A stretch of DNA of 64,000 nt from Heterostelium album PN500 (taxonomy: Eukaryota > Evosea > Eumycetozoa > Acytosteliales > Acytosteliaceae), in the NCBI RefSeq assembly GCF_000004825.1, contig NW_008805090.1, positions 248,001-312,000 on the forward strand. Reading direction: 5' to 3'. The notes under the pieces are model-generated. The model saw nothing but the letters and a program-made list of their open reading frames with translations. It had not been told where the DNA came from and searched no databases. A program made the translations under genes and the position numbers. Below, piece after piece: positions 1 to 13,238 of the stretch (positions are counted from its first letter, which is position 1; every line of letters begins with the position of its first letter).

Positions 1-231
1 AGTTTTTAATGATTGCAAATCTTTTCTTTATTATGTTTATTTTCTAGCTCAATAAAATCACTTAATTTTCAAACAGTTTAAAAATTCCATTGTTACTAAA
101 AGTGAAAAAAATAAATTATTACAAATATATTAAAATTATATACCTTATTAAAATTAAAATTATTTTATTAAAATTACAATTTTGTTATATTAAGTTAAAA
201 AATTTTGGACCAAACTTTATACAAGAGACTA

Positions 232-1993
232 TTATAATTTATCAATTTTTGAATTGTTTTCGATCTCACTTGTCAGCGTAGATTTCATAAGTTGAAGGAA
301 ATGATGTAAATCTATTGGAATATTCTTTTTGGAAAAAATAAAATAATAATTAATGTTAAAATTAGAATAGTTCAGTTCAATTTCGAATTGAAATACTCAC
401 AGTATTGTTATTTGAAAATGCAATAAAAGGAATCTTTCGAAGTGATCTACCACTGAATCCATCGGATAAATGTGCAATCTCCTTGACCAAACTAATTTGA
501 TATTTAACTTGCTCATCGGTTGGATTGACATTGGCAATTAGATTCTTTCTCTCCAGCTCTACCAGACACGACTTGATGATATCCCATCTGGCCTGTATCG
601 TTGGTGGTCCAATAAATTGTTTAATATCAACTCTATCTATAAATGCAATATCTTTTATCATAAAGAATATATTGAAATGTACATAGTTAGTTAGTAACAA
701 AAAATTGATGTTTAAACCATTACAAACTTATACACATACCGACTGCACCAACTAAATTGGAAGTAGTTAGAATCAATACATTTGGCAGATATTTTAGACG
801 ATCGAGTTGAGTTAGGAATGCGTTGACCACACGAATGGAATCGGATGGTTCGCCACCAGAGATTGCTGCTTTACGAGCTGCAGTCAGACTCTCGACCTCA
901 TCAATAAGAACGACCACCAGAGAATCTGTATCTTCGGCAAGCTCCTTGATCTTCTCGAATACCTTCATCACCAACTTTCCACTCTCTGAGAACCACTTAC
1001 TAAACAAACTATGCGAGTTTATCTCAATGAGTGTTACATTTCCATCGTTGTGTTGTCTACCAATCGATATCTTTTGTGCCAATGCCTTACAAAGACTTGT
1101 CTTTCCAGTTCCAGGTGGTCCATTCAATAATATAATTCTAATTTAAATATTAATATAAGATTAATGTTAATTAAACTATCCAATATATTTATGAATAATA
1201 ATATATTTAACCTACTTATTATGAGATATAATATTTTGATCAATATTTGAAGTTGAAAATTTTAAAATCGTTGATAAATATTGTAATAGTTTAGGTTTGA
1301 TATTTCCATCATAAATTAAACTAATATAATGAATGAATGATGAATGAATGATTGTCAATAATCGCTAGTAATTTAATTGATTCGAATATTATTAAATGCT
1401 TACTTCTCCCAGAGTGTTGAATATTGATAGTTTGGTAGGATTGTGAGTTGATAGGGAGATGATTCCTCTGGATTATCGATATCTTCATCGACTGAATCTT
1501 CTCTATTCAATTTATAGGGATGTATGTCAAACGATAGTAAATCTCTGTGTCCAGTGTTGTTGTTATCCAGTTTATCTTGTTGACATCTTCCAAAGTGATC
1601 GTAGATCTTCAGTAGTTTGATATCGTTCTTTAATTTCTCGATCCTTTCAAAGTTAAATAGATTATTATTATTGTTGTTGTTATTGTTAAAACTAGAACAT
1701 CTTCCAATAATTTTGCTAGCTATGAAATCAATGACGTCACTGAACTCTATGATAATCGTTGGATTCGAAATTAAAGATTCAATCAAATTCAACTTTAAAA
1801 AAGGATCGATAATAAATGATCGAACATCATCTCTAATTGAGCTATAGGCGACTGATGATCTATCCAATAACTCTATCTCCACTACATTAATACAATGAAT
1901 GATTTGATTAATTTTAAAAGTTTATTCAAAAAAATCATCAATCAAATTGATAAAAATATAAATAAATAATAAACTACCATCTATTTTAATCAT
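232..1993 (-). CDS. trip13: TRIP13/Pch2 AAA+ ATPase
   Basis: TRIP13/Pch2 remodels HORMA-domain proteins such as MAD2 in the spindle checkpoint and meiosis. I built six exons: 1978-1993, 1881-1404, 1320-1216, 1137-740, 651-401 and 324-232. All introns are GT..AG and the frame is continuous, giving 446 aa against about 430 in animals. The Walker A motif GPPGTGKT lies near residues 206-213 and Walker B VLIDE near 276-280. They are followed by the family stretches [17 protein letters not shown] and [13 protein letters not shown]. The first exon is only 16 nt (MIKID + 1 nt). The last exon supplies the C-terminal helix [12 protein letters not shown] that aligns with the animal C-terminus; without it the protein would stop early. 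The gene is divergent from eIF3c. The family assignment is firm; the tiny first exon is inferred from splice sites and frame only. Confidence 0.93.
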
Positions 1994-2523
1994 AATTATT
2001 ATGTCTTTTTTTGCAATTTAATTAAATATATGATCAACAATAACTTTGTTATGTTTTTTGTTTGAACTGAACGAACTTCCAATTGATCAGCACACATGCA
2101 ACTCTTTTTTTTTTTCACTTTAGTTTTTTTTCATTTTTTTTTTTTTCAAAAAAAACTACCCACCAACACAATGCTCCAAAGGAAGTGTAAAAAATTAAAA
2201 AAAAAATTAAATAAATTGAGAATTTGTATTGAAAGTCGACTTTGAATCAAACTAAAGTTCAACAAAAAAAAAATTAATTTTTGTTTTTATTTTTATTTTT
2301 GTTTTATTTTTTTTTAACTATATAAAATATATAAACTCTCTCTATTCAATTAATTTTATAATTAGAGAGTGATTTTTTTATTAGACAAAAAGAGAAAAAA
2401 CAGAAACAAAAAAGACATCACACACAGACATTCAACCAAAAAAACAAGATTTAGTTTGCGATAATCACAGATTAGATTTCATTCAAAAAGGTTAATACAG
2501 ACAGATAGATAGATAGATAGATC
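1994..2523. promoter_or_regulatory. Divergent intergenic region trip13 / eif3C
   Basis: This region separates two divergent start codons. It has long T and A runs typical of dictyostelid promoters and a TATA-like stretch TATAAAATATATAAA at 2321-2335 facing eIF3c. A short inverted repeat CTCTCTA / TAGAGAG (2338-2344 and 2363-2369) probably lies in the eIF3c 5' leader. A GATA repeat runs up to the eIF3c ATG. No coding sequence is visible. Promoter function is inferred from position. Confidence 0.5.
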
Positions 2524-5352
2524 ATGTCACGTTTTTTTGTAGGATCATCATCAGAGTCAGAGAGTGATTCAAGCTCCTCTGATTCCGATGTTCAAGTTGT
2601 ACCAAAGAGAAGAGTTATCTCTTCCTCTGAGGACGAAGTAGATGTCAAGCGTGTTGTACGTTCCGCCAAAGACAAACTCTGGATTCAACTAGAGGAAATC
2701 TTACAGGCAACCAAACAACAGATCGCCGCCAACGAATGGGCCAACGTTCAAACTGGTAACTATCTCTAAATATATATATATATATATATACAGTGAATTG
2801 TTTATTTATTAGATCATAATTGTTAATTGAATTTGCGATGATGATGACGATGATGATGATGATCGTTATGATGACAATGTTGAAATATAATATAGGTTTC
2901 GAAACAATGATGAAATCAGTCGATAAATCAACTGCTTTAATTAAGAAAGAAGGTGTTCCACCAGCATTGGTCAAGACATTGTATTTGATCGAGTCTGGAC
3001 TTGCAATCGATGAAGCAATCAGAAAGAAGTTGAGCCAACGTAACTCAAAGGCTCATACATTCTTGAAACAAAAGATCAAGAAGACTACACCACCATACGA
3101 GGCACAAATCAAGCCATACAGAGAAAACCCAGAGTTGTTGGCATCCGATGCCACCGCAACAAAGAAGCCAGCCAACGACGATTCCGAATCCGAAGATGAC
3201 GACGAATCCTCTGACGACGATACACCAAAGAAGCCAACACCCGCTGCCTCTAAAAAGGCTGCTCCAGCCAAGAAACCAGCCGGAGGATGGTTCAAGAAAG
3301 GTTCAGATGATTCTGACAGTGTATGTTTTGAAATTATAATAATATTATTATTTTTACTACTCTTGTTGTTGTTGTTGTTGTTGTTGTTGTTTTACATTTT
3401 CTAACATTCCTTTTTCTTTTTTTTTTTCCATTTCTTAATAATAGGGTTTCTCTTCTGATTCTGAAGATGAAACATCATCTGATGACTCTAGTTATTCGGA
3501 TTCCGATGAGGATACTGGAAGTAAATGGTGGGTAAAGGATACTGGAGCAAAGGCAACAACCCAGACAACAAAGAAAGACAAGAAGAAGGAACCAAAGAAG
3601 GTTGTCACTCCACAAGTTGAATCAACCACTACAGCAGCGACAGCAGGTGCAGCACCAGCAGTTCAACGTCAATTGACTCAAGAGGAAATCACAAAGAAGC
3701 TGAAGGAGATTCTCAGCAGTCGTGGTAAGAAGGGTACATCACCAAGCAAGCAGGTCGAAGATCTCGAGTTCCTCCTCACTCAAGTCAAGACTGAGAAGGA
3801 GACATTCGACATCCTCTACAATCTCATCAACGCTCAGTTTGATCTTTCACCAAACCTTCAGACTTCGCTCGCATTGCCAGTCTGGAAGAGTTGCTCCGAC
3901 AATATCTTGCGTTTGCTCGATATGCTCAACACTAACAAGCACTTTATCTTGTGCTCCGACAACGAAGAGCCAAAGTTGAAGGAGGGAGAAGTCGTCATCC
4001 GTGGCAACTTGTTGTCGCTCTTTGAGCGTTTGGACGACGAGTTCACCAAGTCACTCCAACACCTCCACTTCCCATCCGCCGAATATACCGCACGTCTCGC
4101 CGACGAGCCAGTCTTGTTGAAGATTGGAGAGTCCGTCCAAGACTACCTCGAGCAACACGACACCAGTGCCAAGTCATCGCGTGCTGCCATCCGTCGTCTC
4201 GAGCATCTCTACCACCGTGCCGACCCAACCGAATTCGAACAGAACGACAAGTTGATCAAGCGTCTCTCCTCGTACATCTACCAGCATGGAGACGAGCGTT
4301 TGAATGCCCGTACTATCCTCTGTAATATCTATTTCAATGCCATTCACAACCGTTTCCACGAGGCTCGTGATATGATGTTGATGTCCCATCTCCAAGATAA
4401 CCCAACCGTCATGGACATCCTCACTCAGATCCTCTTCAATCGTGCAATGGTACAGCTGGGTCTGTGTGCCTTCCGTAAGGGTTACATCCAGGAGGCTCAA
4501 CAATGTTTGGCCGAGTTCTCTGGTTTGCGTAAGGAGTTGCTCGCCCAAGGTGCCTCCATGCATCCAAAATACCAAGAGAAGGATCCACTCAAGGAGATCG
4601 AAGAGAAGCAACGTATCCTCCCAGGTCACTTGCACATCGCTATCGACGTCATCGAAACCGTCAACTTGCTCTCGGGTATGTTGATCGCCGTTCCACAGAC
4701 TGCCGCTCGTCCATTCGACTCGAAGCTCAAGACATGCAAGTTCTTCCAGCGTCACATGGATCACCTCGATAAACAAGTATTCGTTCCACCACCTGAATCA
4801 TTCAAGGATGTAATTTATGCCAGTTCAAAGGCATTGGCCACCGGAGACTACCGTACCACCATCGATTTGCTCGCCGGTCTCAAGCTTTGGACCGTTATTC
4901 AAGATGCCGAAGCCGTTCGTGAACGTCTCAACCGTATCATCCAAGAGGTATCACTCAAGACTTTCCTTTTCACCTACAGTGCCTACTACGACACCATGTT
5001 GTTGAGCGAACTTGCCGACCGTTTCCAACTTCCAAAGAACCACGTTCACTCCATCGTATCAAAGATGATGGCCAACCACGAAATCTCAGCTTCATGGGAA
5101 CACTCCACAGAGACAATCACATTCCACCGTTCAGAACAAACCAAATTACAATACCTCGCACTCAACTACTCTGATTCTCTCATCAACTTTGTAGAACAAA
5201 ACGAAAGAATTTACGACATTAAATTTGGAAGCTATAGAAACAAGAAGTTTGACGATGTATCTGCCGGTGCTGCTCAAGGACAGGTCACTGGTGGTCAACA
5301 ACACCACAACCAACAACGTAAACAACAAAGAAATAACAATAGACGTCAATAA
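2524..5352 (+). CDS. eif3C: Translation initiation factor eIF3 subunit C
   Basis: eIF3c is a scaffold subunit of eIF3, which binds the 40S ribosome and links it to eIF1 and eIF5 during start-codon selection. The exons are 2524-2755, 2896-3320 and 3445-5352, giving 854 aa (human 913). The N-terminus MSRFFVGSSSESESDSSSSD is the acidic Ser/Asp-rich start typical of the subunit. It is followed by the conserved segment KLWIQLEEILQATKQQ and a long basic/acidic low-complexity linker across the second intron. The large last exon holds the helical body and a C-terminal PCI domain (around residues 620-800, with SELADRFQLPKNHVHSIVSK). The tail is Gln/Asn/Arg-rich. GC content is much higher in exon 3 than in its surroundings, as expected of a highly expressed gene. 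A long antisense open frame inside exon 3 is a shadow. Confidence 0.96.
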
Positions 5353-5551
5353 TAAATTTAAAAAAAAAAACAAATAAACAAAAAATTATTCTTTATATAA
5401 AAAAAAAAAGATTTTCAAAGACAAAATGATATTGTTTTTGGTAATGTGTAATTGATTTGCTTTAAACTTTATTATCTATAAAAGTTGCAATTAATTATTG
5501 GGGTATTGTGATTGGTTAAAGATAATCACTCACTGGTTTATTATTAATTTA

Positions 5552-7577
5552 TTATATAAATATACTACTGCATACTTTGGATGGATCGATGTAGCTATAG
5601 GGAATTTTGACAAATTGATTTCTCAATTGAATTTTATCACTGATATCCTCCAGCGATGATCTGAGTTTATAGACATATTTAGATAATTGTGGATCTTTTT
5701 CAAACTTGTATGGTGTGGCTATCAAGGTGGGCAAACCAGTGTCAGTGTTTGAGAGGAGATGAGTAATTGAGATTTGGCTGACTGTTTCATGTTTTGGTGG
5801 CAAGGCGTCAATGACAGTCTCTTGGGAGATGACGATTCCAGATTTAACTTTTCTTGGGTCTAGATAGAGAGCACCCGGAACATTTGGTGTGAATCCATAC
5901 ATATCCCATTGACCGTGATTACCAATGGAATGCTCAACTGACACTCTAAAGATGATGTCAGTAATGAGTTGGATCACCTCTTCCAAAGTCTCAAGTTTAC
6001 CACTCTGGGTTAGCGATTGCATTTGACCACCCCAGCTCGAGTGCAACTCGTTGAACCAAGCTTGCAATTCAAAGTCTCTTTCAATATCTTCTGGGTGTTT
6101 ATAGAAAACATTCAACACGTTCGATACGAATTGGTGTACTTGGTTATAGACAGTCAGACCATCTTCACGGAAGAAATAGTTCTTTACGGTGGTGCTTTCC
6201 TTGAGATCGCTTGGAATATTATTTCTCTTCATCCTCTCTACAAAGGTATTCTCAGACCACTTGTAAGTCTTGTTGAATTTGGCAATGAATTTAAGTGCAC
6301 CAACACTACCTGGACCAAGCAGAGTATCAATTGGACCGTTTTTTCCGAGCAGATCACCTCTGGCTCTCCAGTTGATATCGAGCAGGAGATTAAAGTGTGG
6401 ATGTAAAAGTTGGAAAATTGGGTGGCTCTCAGAGAGTTGACGATGAGTAGCAATAGCAAAAACCTCACCAAGAAGATGGCATTCAAAAAGATGGGTTATG
6501 AACTCCATATATTGACCGTCGGCAGATTGGAACCAGAGTTTGGCAAAAACCCACTCATAATATGTACTCTTTGGCGAGAAAACAGGTGATTCAGCATCAT
6601 TTTGAAGAATCTTGATACAAAGAGGATAAAGTTTACCAGTTTCCGGGTTTACATAGAACAGTGCCAATGGGGAGGAAACATATCTATCAAAGGAGAGAGC
6701 AGCATCGATGTACTCTTGGTCTTCGAAAATCTCATAGTCGATGACATAGAGCAATTGACGTTGGAGTGCATCATCAAAGTTTGTGTCGATGGCTTCACTG
6801 AGAACCTGGTTCAAGATGGTCTTGTTGACAGTGAAATTTAATTTCTCTGGAATATTTCTATTGGCCATTGTAAGCGAGTTTAAGAGTTCCAGTTTACCAG
6901 AATTGATTCCTTGGATTCTTTGTCTACCAAACTCTTCGTCACTCAACCAATTGAAAGTATTCAATTGATCTTGTGTTTGGTTTTGGATAATTTGTGGATA
7001 ATTTGGAAGTACTATAAGTTTCAAATATTGCTCCACGGAATGAAGAGAAATCTTATTTTTCATGGAAACAAATTTGTTTATAATACTTTGAAACTATAGG
7101 TATTAAAAAACAAAAAAATCAATAAACTGTTTCTTAACATATGTTAAAAAAAAAAAAATTATTATTATTATTATTATTAAAATATTTACATTTGTTGATA
7201 ATAAAGCAATACCATGTGGAGCCATCGATGTTTGAGTTAATTGTTCTTCTTTGGGTAGCATATAAGTTGGAGCCATAAGTTTGAAAGAGGGTGGGAGTCC
7301 TGGGATTACCTCTGGATAACCAAAAACAGTATTGTTTACAGTAAAGTTGTATTCACGCTGTCTATTTTCTAGATTATTCTGTCTATTTACAATATAGTGA
7401 TCTTGTTGGGGAAGACAAACTTTATTACAAAATATTAATAATTAATTTTTTGGGAGGTAAAATTTAATGTTATGTTTCATACCAGATTTTTTTTGTTGGA
7501 GATTGGTAATTCGGTTCTCCCTTAAAAATTTTATTGATTGGGAATTGGTAGTAACTACCAAAGTTTTCAAAAAACAT
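5552..7577 (-). CDS. Lipoxygenase (catalytic domain only)
   Basis: Lipoxygenases are non-haem iron dioxygenases that add O2 to polyunsaturated fatty acids. The main exon is 7093-5552. An upstream exon is 7419-7190 (LPQQDHYIVNRQ...), and a short first exon 7577-7559 (MFFENF) is the only one I found that keeps frame; it is the weakest part. The model gives 596 aa. The family motif SDEEFGRQRIQGIN is present near residue 134. Predicted iron ligands are all there: H284 and H289 in the H-x4-H-x3-E pattern, H471 and N475 in H-x3-N (VEHSIGNHGQ), and the C-terminal isoleucine 596. No N-terminal PLAT/C2-like domain can fit, as in several bacterial lipoxygenases. No signal peptide is obvious. It converges on eIF3c about 200 bp away. 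The substrate and positional specificity cannot be read from sequence. Confidence 0.9.
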
Positions 7578-10500
7578 TTTTTTGATCGGTCGTGTTGATA
7601 AAAAATAAATAAATATACTATTTAATAAATATAATAAATAAATAAATAAATAAAAATATAAAAATAAAATAGAGAGTGTTATTAAATTAATTTCTATGTA
7701 AAATGATTTGATTGATGGAAAATTCTGATGATCAAACAAGGATGGTGTGGATTGGAAGAAGTGAAGTGATATGATGAGACGTGTTTAGACTAAAATCGGA
7801 ATGTCCTTTTTTTTGAATAGGGATAATAATGATTGGTATATTTGTTGTGTTATTAAAAATAAATTAATAAATAAATGGAGAAGTATGTTAAATTATTTAA
7901 TATATAAAAAATAGAATCGTTTGGAACGTATACACTAGCTGAGAGAGAATATTAAATAACTGATATCAAGGAGAGAGTATAATATAATATAAATAATAAA
8001 TAAGTGGCTTGATGATAAAGGTTTAGAAACTTAATTAAGAGATATGTGGTGATTGTGGATCGTTGAGAAAAAAAGTAAATTTACTATGGTTATATTGTGT
8101 TTGGTTGTGATGCAAAATTTATGGATTTCAATTGTGAATTGAAAAACCAGAGCTCATCAGCTGAGTGAAATTTGATTTGTTGAGGTGATGGTGATGGGTG
8201 AAGTTGATCAATAGGAACAACTTGAGTAGTTTGTTATTCGAAACAAAACAAACACTAATATAAATAAATAAATAAATTAAAAGATAAATTAAATAAATAG
8301 TGTATTAAATATATATATATATGTATAATTTGTTTTTTGTATGTTATGTTGTGTTGTTGGGTTGGTTTCTATTGTTGTTGAAGATGTTGCAATGAGATAT
8401 TATTTTAATATGTTTTTATATAAAGTGATTAATTTCAATTTAATTTTTTAATATTGTGATTGTATTGGGGATATGATTGGAAAGTAAGTTCGCACAGCAG
8501 AAGTGGTTAAAGAATAATGAGTTTCAATTTAGGTTATTGTAGATAAAGTCAATGTATTATAGTGGTGAAAATATATTGTTTTGTTGTGTTGCAATGAAAG
8601 TATAGTCGATTGGAGGATGAAATTATTTTTGAATATAAATATTAATATAAATATAAATTTTTGCGATTTAGATAAAAAGAGTAGGATTTTTTTATATAGA
8701 AGTTTGATTGCACACAAAGAAATTTAAGATTTTTGTAAGAATGAATAAATGTTGTTGTATCTAGAGAATTAGATAAATGATCATAAGATGTCTTTTGATC
8801 CCTAGGTTATTAAATAATGTTTTTTTCTATTCTGTGTTTTTTTTTTGTTTTTCTTTTGAATTGTTTGTGTTGAAAAGATTTACTACTTGTAAAATTGAAT
8901 CCTCAATCTCTATTTTATAGAGCTCATACTGCTTTTCAGAGTGAACCAAACAGAATTCAATCAATTGCCTGGTTTTGCTTGGTAGGATTGATTGAATTCG
9001 GAGGGGTTCGGTGTTGTTGATGTGCTGATGCAGGTGTGGTGATATTGGTGACCACCACCACTACTAGATAGTAACTATTGAAATAATAAGAATTATACGT
9101 CGAATAGCATCACACTGGACACCTCAACTATAGCTACTACTGATAAGTATTCAAATAACTATCAAAAACAAAAATAAAAATAAAAAAAAACACAAATAAT
9201 AATGCTGCACAGCATTCCATTCATTCTAACAAAGTAAACATTGAGAATCCAATGCACCGTATTGTTCATTTCAATTAAACTGATTAATGATGATGAACAC
9301 CATTGTTGTTTTTTGTTTTTTGTTTTTTTTTTATGAAATGCAATAACATTGTCTCTCGTTGTTGCTAGTTAAAATGATTATGATGATGATAGTTTGAGTA
9401 GTAGTAAGGTTCGTGCGACACCCAAACAGTTTAATGATATAATCTTCGATGAGCAGGGAGTCATCAAATAATCAACAAAATTATAAATAAATAAAAACAA
9501 AAACAACATTACCACTCAATGTTGAAACAACAAGAAAAACACGATGGTTCAACAACAAGTAATTAAACCCATCTGGTGTGAGAAATTGTGTTTGTGTGTG
9601 TGTTTAAGTGAGTGTGTGGTTTAAATTATAAACGTTTGTGTGTGATTGATTGAACACTCTTTATTTTTTATTTTTTTAAAAAAAAAATATATATTTGGGT
9701 TACAGGGTGATGGAACTTGTTGTTTTATTTTGCAATAAAAAACATTTTTTTTTTATTAATATTTATTGAACTCAAGATATATGAAATTTTTACAGACATT
9801 GTTTATTTAAATAGAACCAATAACAATTTAATTTAGTGGGTGGAGTGAAGTGAGTGCTTGTGAATAACCAACACACATTTAAAAACTGAAATAGCAAGAG
9901 TTGCTGATTCATACAAAGATCACAGGGTAACTATGAAAACCCTACAACAATTACTATTAAATGTAATCATCTTATTTGAAGCAACATAACTTTAACTATT
10001 GCTATTTGTTTACGAAAGAGTATTTGTGTTGTTGATATAAATAGGATTCGTCATTATTGAGATCTTAGAAATTGATTGGATTGGCAATAGTGGTGGGTTG
10101 GCGAAATAAATTTACTTACTTTTATAAAAGAAAAAAGGGGTTTTCTGGTATTGAACGACAAAAAATTGTAAATTATAAATTATCTAGTTAGAGCGAGAGT
10201 ATGTCAGTATTAATACTTAAAATAAATATGTATGATTATTGGTTGACAAATGGGCAATACACAATGACAATGATAAAATATTGGTGCTCTCTCCAATAAA
10301 TATAAAAAATACTTACTTCTCTTTACTTTAATTTTATTGTGCAAGAATATTCTGAGAGGAATGGGTGTAGTGATGATAGTGGTGGTAGTGCTAGTTCGCT
10401 CTCTCGTTGCTATTGGATACTTTCCGTTGCTTTTGTGAGGTAATATTTTAATTTTGAAAAAGAATATAATATAATATAATTTAAAAAGTATGAAGTGATT

Positions 10501-13238
10501 AATAATGTCGAGTTTATGATTTGTGGTGTTTGAATTGATTTTAATAACCAGTTTGGTTTCTGATGATGTTTTATGAGGTAATGGTAATGTTGCTTTTGGA
10601 AATTTTTATATTAATTAATAAAGTGAGGTGATACAAAATATTATTTAGAAACTTTCTTTTGATTCTTTCTTTTTCAAAAGTTTCCAATATTTTAATGTAG
10701 TAATACTAGTTAGTGTTTGAACAAAGTAATTGATTGTTAGGAATGATTAATTTCGAATGTTCATGAACATCTATTTATAATTATCGATTTGTATGGCAGA
10801 GTTGCTATTGTGACCACCGACTAACTGACAAGATTTTGAATTAATTAATAAAAATACTGTATGTTATTATAGAATAATATTCTTAAAGATATCTATCAGA
10901 CTATAGATAGCTGGACAATTCGGTTCAGTTTTTTTTTTTTTTTTCTCTCTTCTCTTTCTTATTATTATTTGATAAGAAACTAACTAACTAACTTATGTGT
11001 GACTGTTTTTACCTAATAAGGTAAAATATAAATTTGGAGCTCCAACCACTTTGGATAGTTGAAATGATTGGTGCAATGGAATTGTCGATATCAAATCTTT
11101 CCATCGTTTAGTGAGAGTTCACTATATTACTTGTAGTTGTAAAGTTATCTCTAAGTTGTATTGATAGTAGTGATGGGAGGATTGCCTTCTAGCTTACGAG
11201 CTCTCCTTGATCTCAGACCATTAATAATCTCCAACCATGCCTACAGCTGTCTCGAGATGTCTCACCCCCACAAACTAACGGATTCCACAAAATGAAACTA
11301 CTGACCTATGAAGTTGATAATTATTTTCATTTGTAACTTCAAATCGCCCTCTCAATCCCTCGAATTTGTGATTAAGATTTGCAATGAATGAATTTTTATT
11401 TTTTATTTTTTTTGGTATTTTTTTTTTTTTAATTTTTTTCTTGAAGAAAACTTTTTTGGCCGAAATCAGTTCAATCAAATCAAAGTTTCTGTCCCGCTCC
11501 AAAGACCTCGATAACAATCAGAGTTCAAACAATTTATTTGGGTTTTACAATCACAAGTGATATTAAACCTATTACAATAATCAATCAGATGAATATAATA
11601 TTCATACCTATCACCCTCAATATTATTTATTATAAATAATAAACCACCAAATCTACAGTCTTCTACTTAGAGTTGTGAGTGGGAAGAGCAATGAAACGAA
11701 ATTTCAAACCACATCAACATGTTGTTTAAAAAAACAAAAACAGTTTTTGGGTGGACTCTATTTTTAACCATAAAAGTAAAGTTACAAAAAACAAACACAT
11801 TGAATAAAAATCATTAGTTTTGTAAATTGCACACCATATTAAATTAATTAATTAGAGCAAAAATAGGATACTAAAAACACTATTTTCATTGCTACTCGCA
11901 CACAATATACACATAGTTTTTGAAGGTGAACACAATGTGTGTTGTGGTTTTTGTGGTAGTGGTGTTGGGATTACTTTTGCCAATGATGATTGTTACCCCT
12001 AAACACACACCTGAAATTGCAATCAATAAATTTGATTGGGTTGTTCACTCAATAGTCACCAGATCGATAAATTAACAAAACACAAGTACCTCTCCAACAC
12101 AAAACTGGATCTTTTAATATCCAACCTCCATCACAACATTTTTAACCAAAATAAGATTATGACTAAATATAACCTACTTTAGCTCTTTGGTAAGAGATAC
12201 TCAAAGATTGTCAAAGTTTTTAGATTTATTTAAATAAATTAGATTTATTTAAAATTAAACCGAAATATTGTTTCTTTTCAAACAATAATATCTAAAGGTT
12301 ATAACCTTTCAACTTTCATTGATTCCAAACTCGTTCTTTTTTTTTTTTTCTTTTGAACAATCAATTTTAATAAAGTATGGTGTATCTTGGTTCCAACAAT
12401 CTTTTTCATTAAATTGATATCATTTTCCAATAATCAATGTTAGATATAACACCATAATTCAGTGATTAATGTTTGTTTTGATTTGATTTGTTGGTGCCAA
12501 CGAAACAATAATATTCTAACCAGGTTAAATCTGTCCCAGTATGACATTCTAAACAATACTATCCTGTGTGTGTATTTTTGTGTTGAACTTTATAATTACA
12601 TGTCATGACATAATATTTATTTTAGTCTGGTCATTGATTGTTAGACTACAAGTTGTTGTTGTGACACCAAGTACAATACAAAACAATTGAAAGATATTAT
12701 TGAACAAACAGTTGTTATTTAAATAAATATCTTTTTAAAGAATTGAAATGAAAAAAGATCTGATCAAATTTCTTTATCTTTTTGTACAGAATAAGATAGT
12801 AGAACGATGATGTGGTGTGACTGTGTGTTTCAGTGTTGACACCAAAATATCACAACTTTGACTTAAAAATAACAATCTACACAACACACAATAACCAAAT
12901 TAGTTATAAACAGATAAACAATATTGAACAAACATATATTGTTGTTTTATACATAAATGATATTGATTGCTAAGATATTTCTTTATAACACTTTTTATTT
13001 TTGTATAAATATTAAATACAGATATAACAAGTTTTTTTTTAAAACTTTGAAAGTGATTGATTGTGTGTGTTTGAAAAAAAATGAAAAATTAAAAAAAAAC
13101 AGTGGTGGTGACTAGTCAAAGCTAAAAATTGACTTAGTATATTAATTATAATTTATTTATTTTATTTTTTTTTTCATTTATTTATTATCAACTTAAAAAG
13201 AGAAGAGAATAGAAGATAATAAAAGTAGAGAAAAGAAG
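7578..13238. other. 5.7 kb region without a supportable gene
   Basis: This stretch separates the divergent lipoxygenase and ERGIC3 genes. It is dominated by A/T runs, GT- and CA-rich microsatellites and stop codons in all frames. I saw no open frame with coding composition, no tRNA and no snRNA element. One clear hairpin lies at 8953-8999. A less AT-rich patch at about 11160-11520 (rich in CTC, CCA and CCCC) stands out but matches nothing I recognise. Unusual length for a dictyostelid intergenic region suggests long regulatory sequence or an unrecognised non-coding transcript (inference). Confidence 0.6.
8953..8999. repeat. Inverted repeat / hairpin
   Basis: A perfect 13-bp inverted repeat, GAATTCAATCAAT at 8953-8965 and ATTGATTGAATTC at 8987-8999, encloses a 21-nt spacer. 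GAACC (8943-8947) and GGTTC (9005-9009) extend the pairing with small internal loops. It sits within a large gene-free region. Function is unknown. Confidence 0.7.

Noticed and set aside
4043-4776. Long antisense open frames inside eIF3c
   Set aside because: They mirror a GC-rich, codon-biased exon on the other strand and have no family features.
11275-11517. 80-codon minus-strand frame
   Set aside because: Lysine runs from a T-rich stretch, no homology recognised and no supporting splice structure; not listed as a gene.
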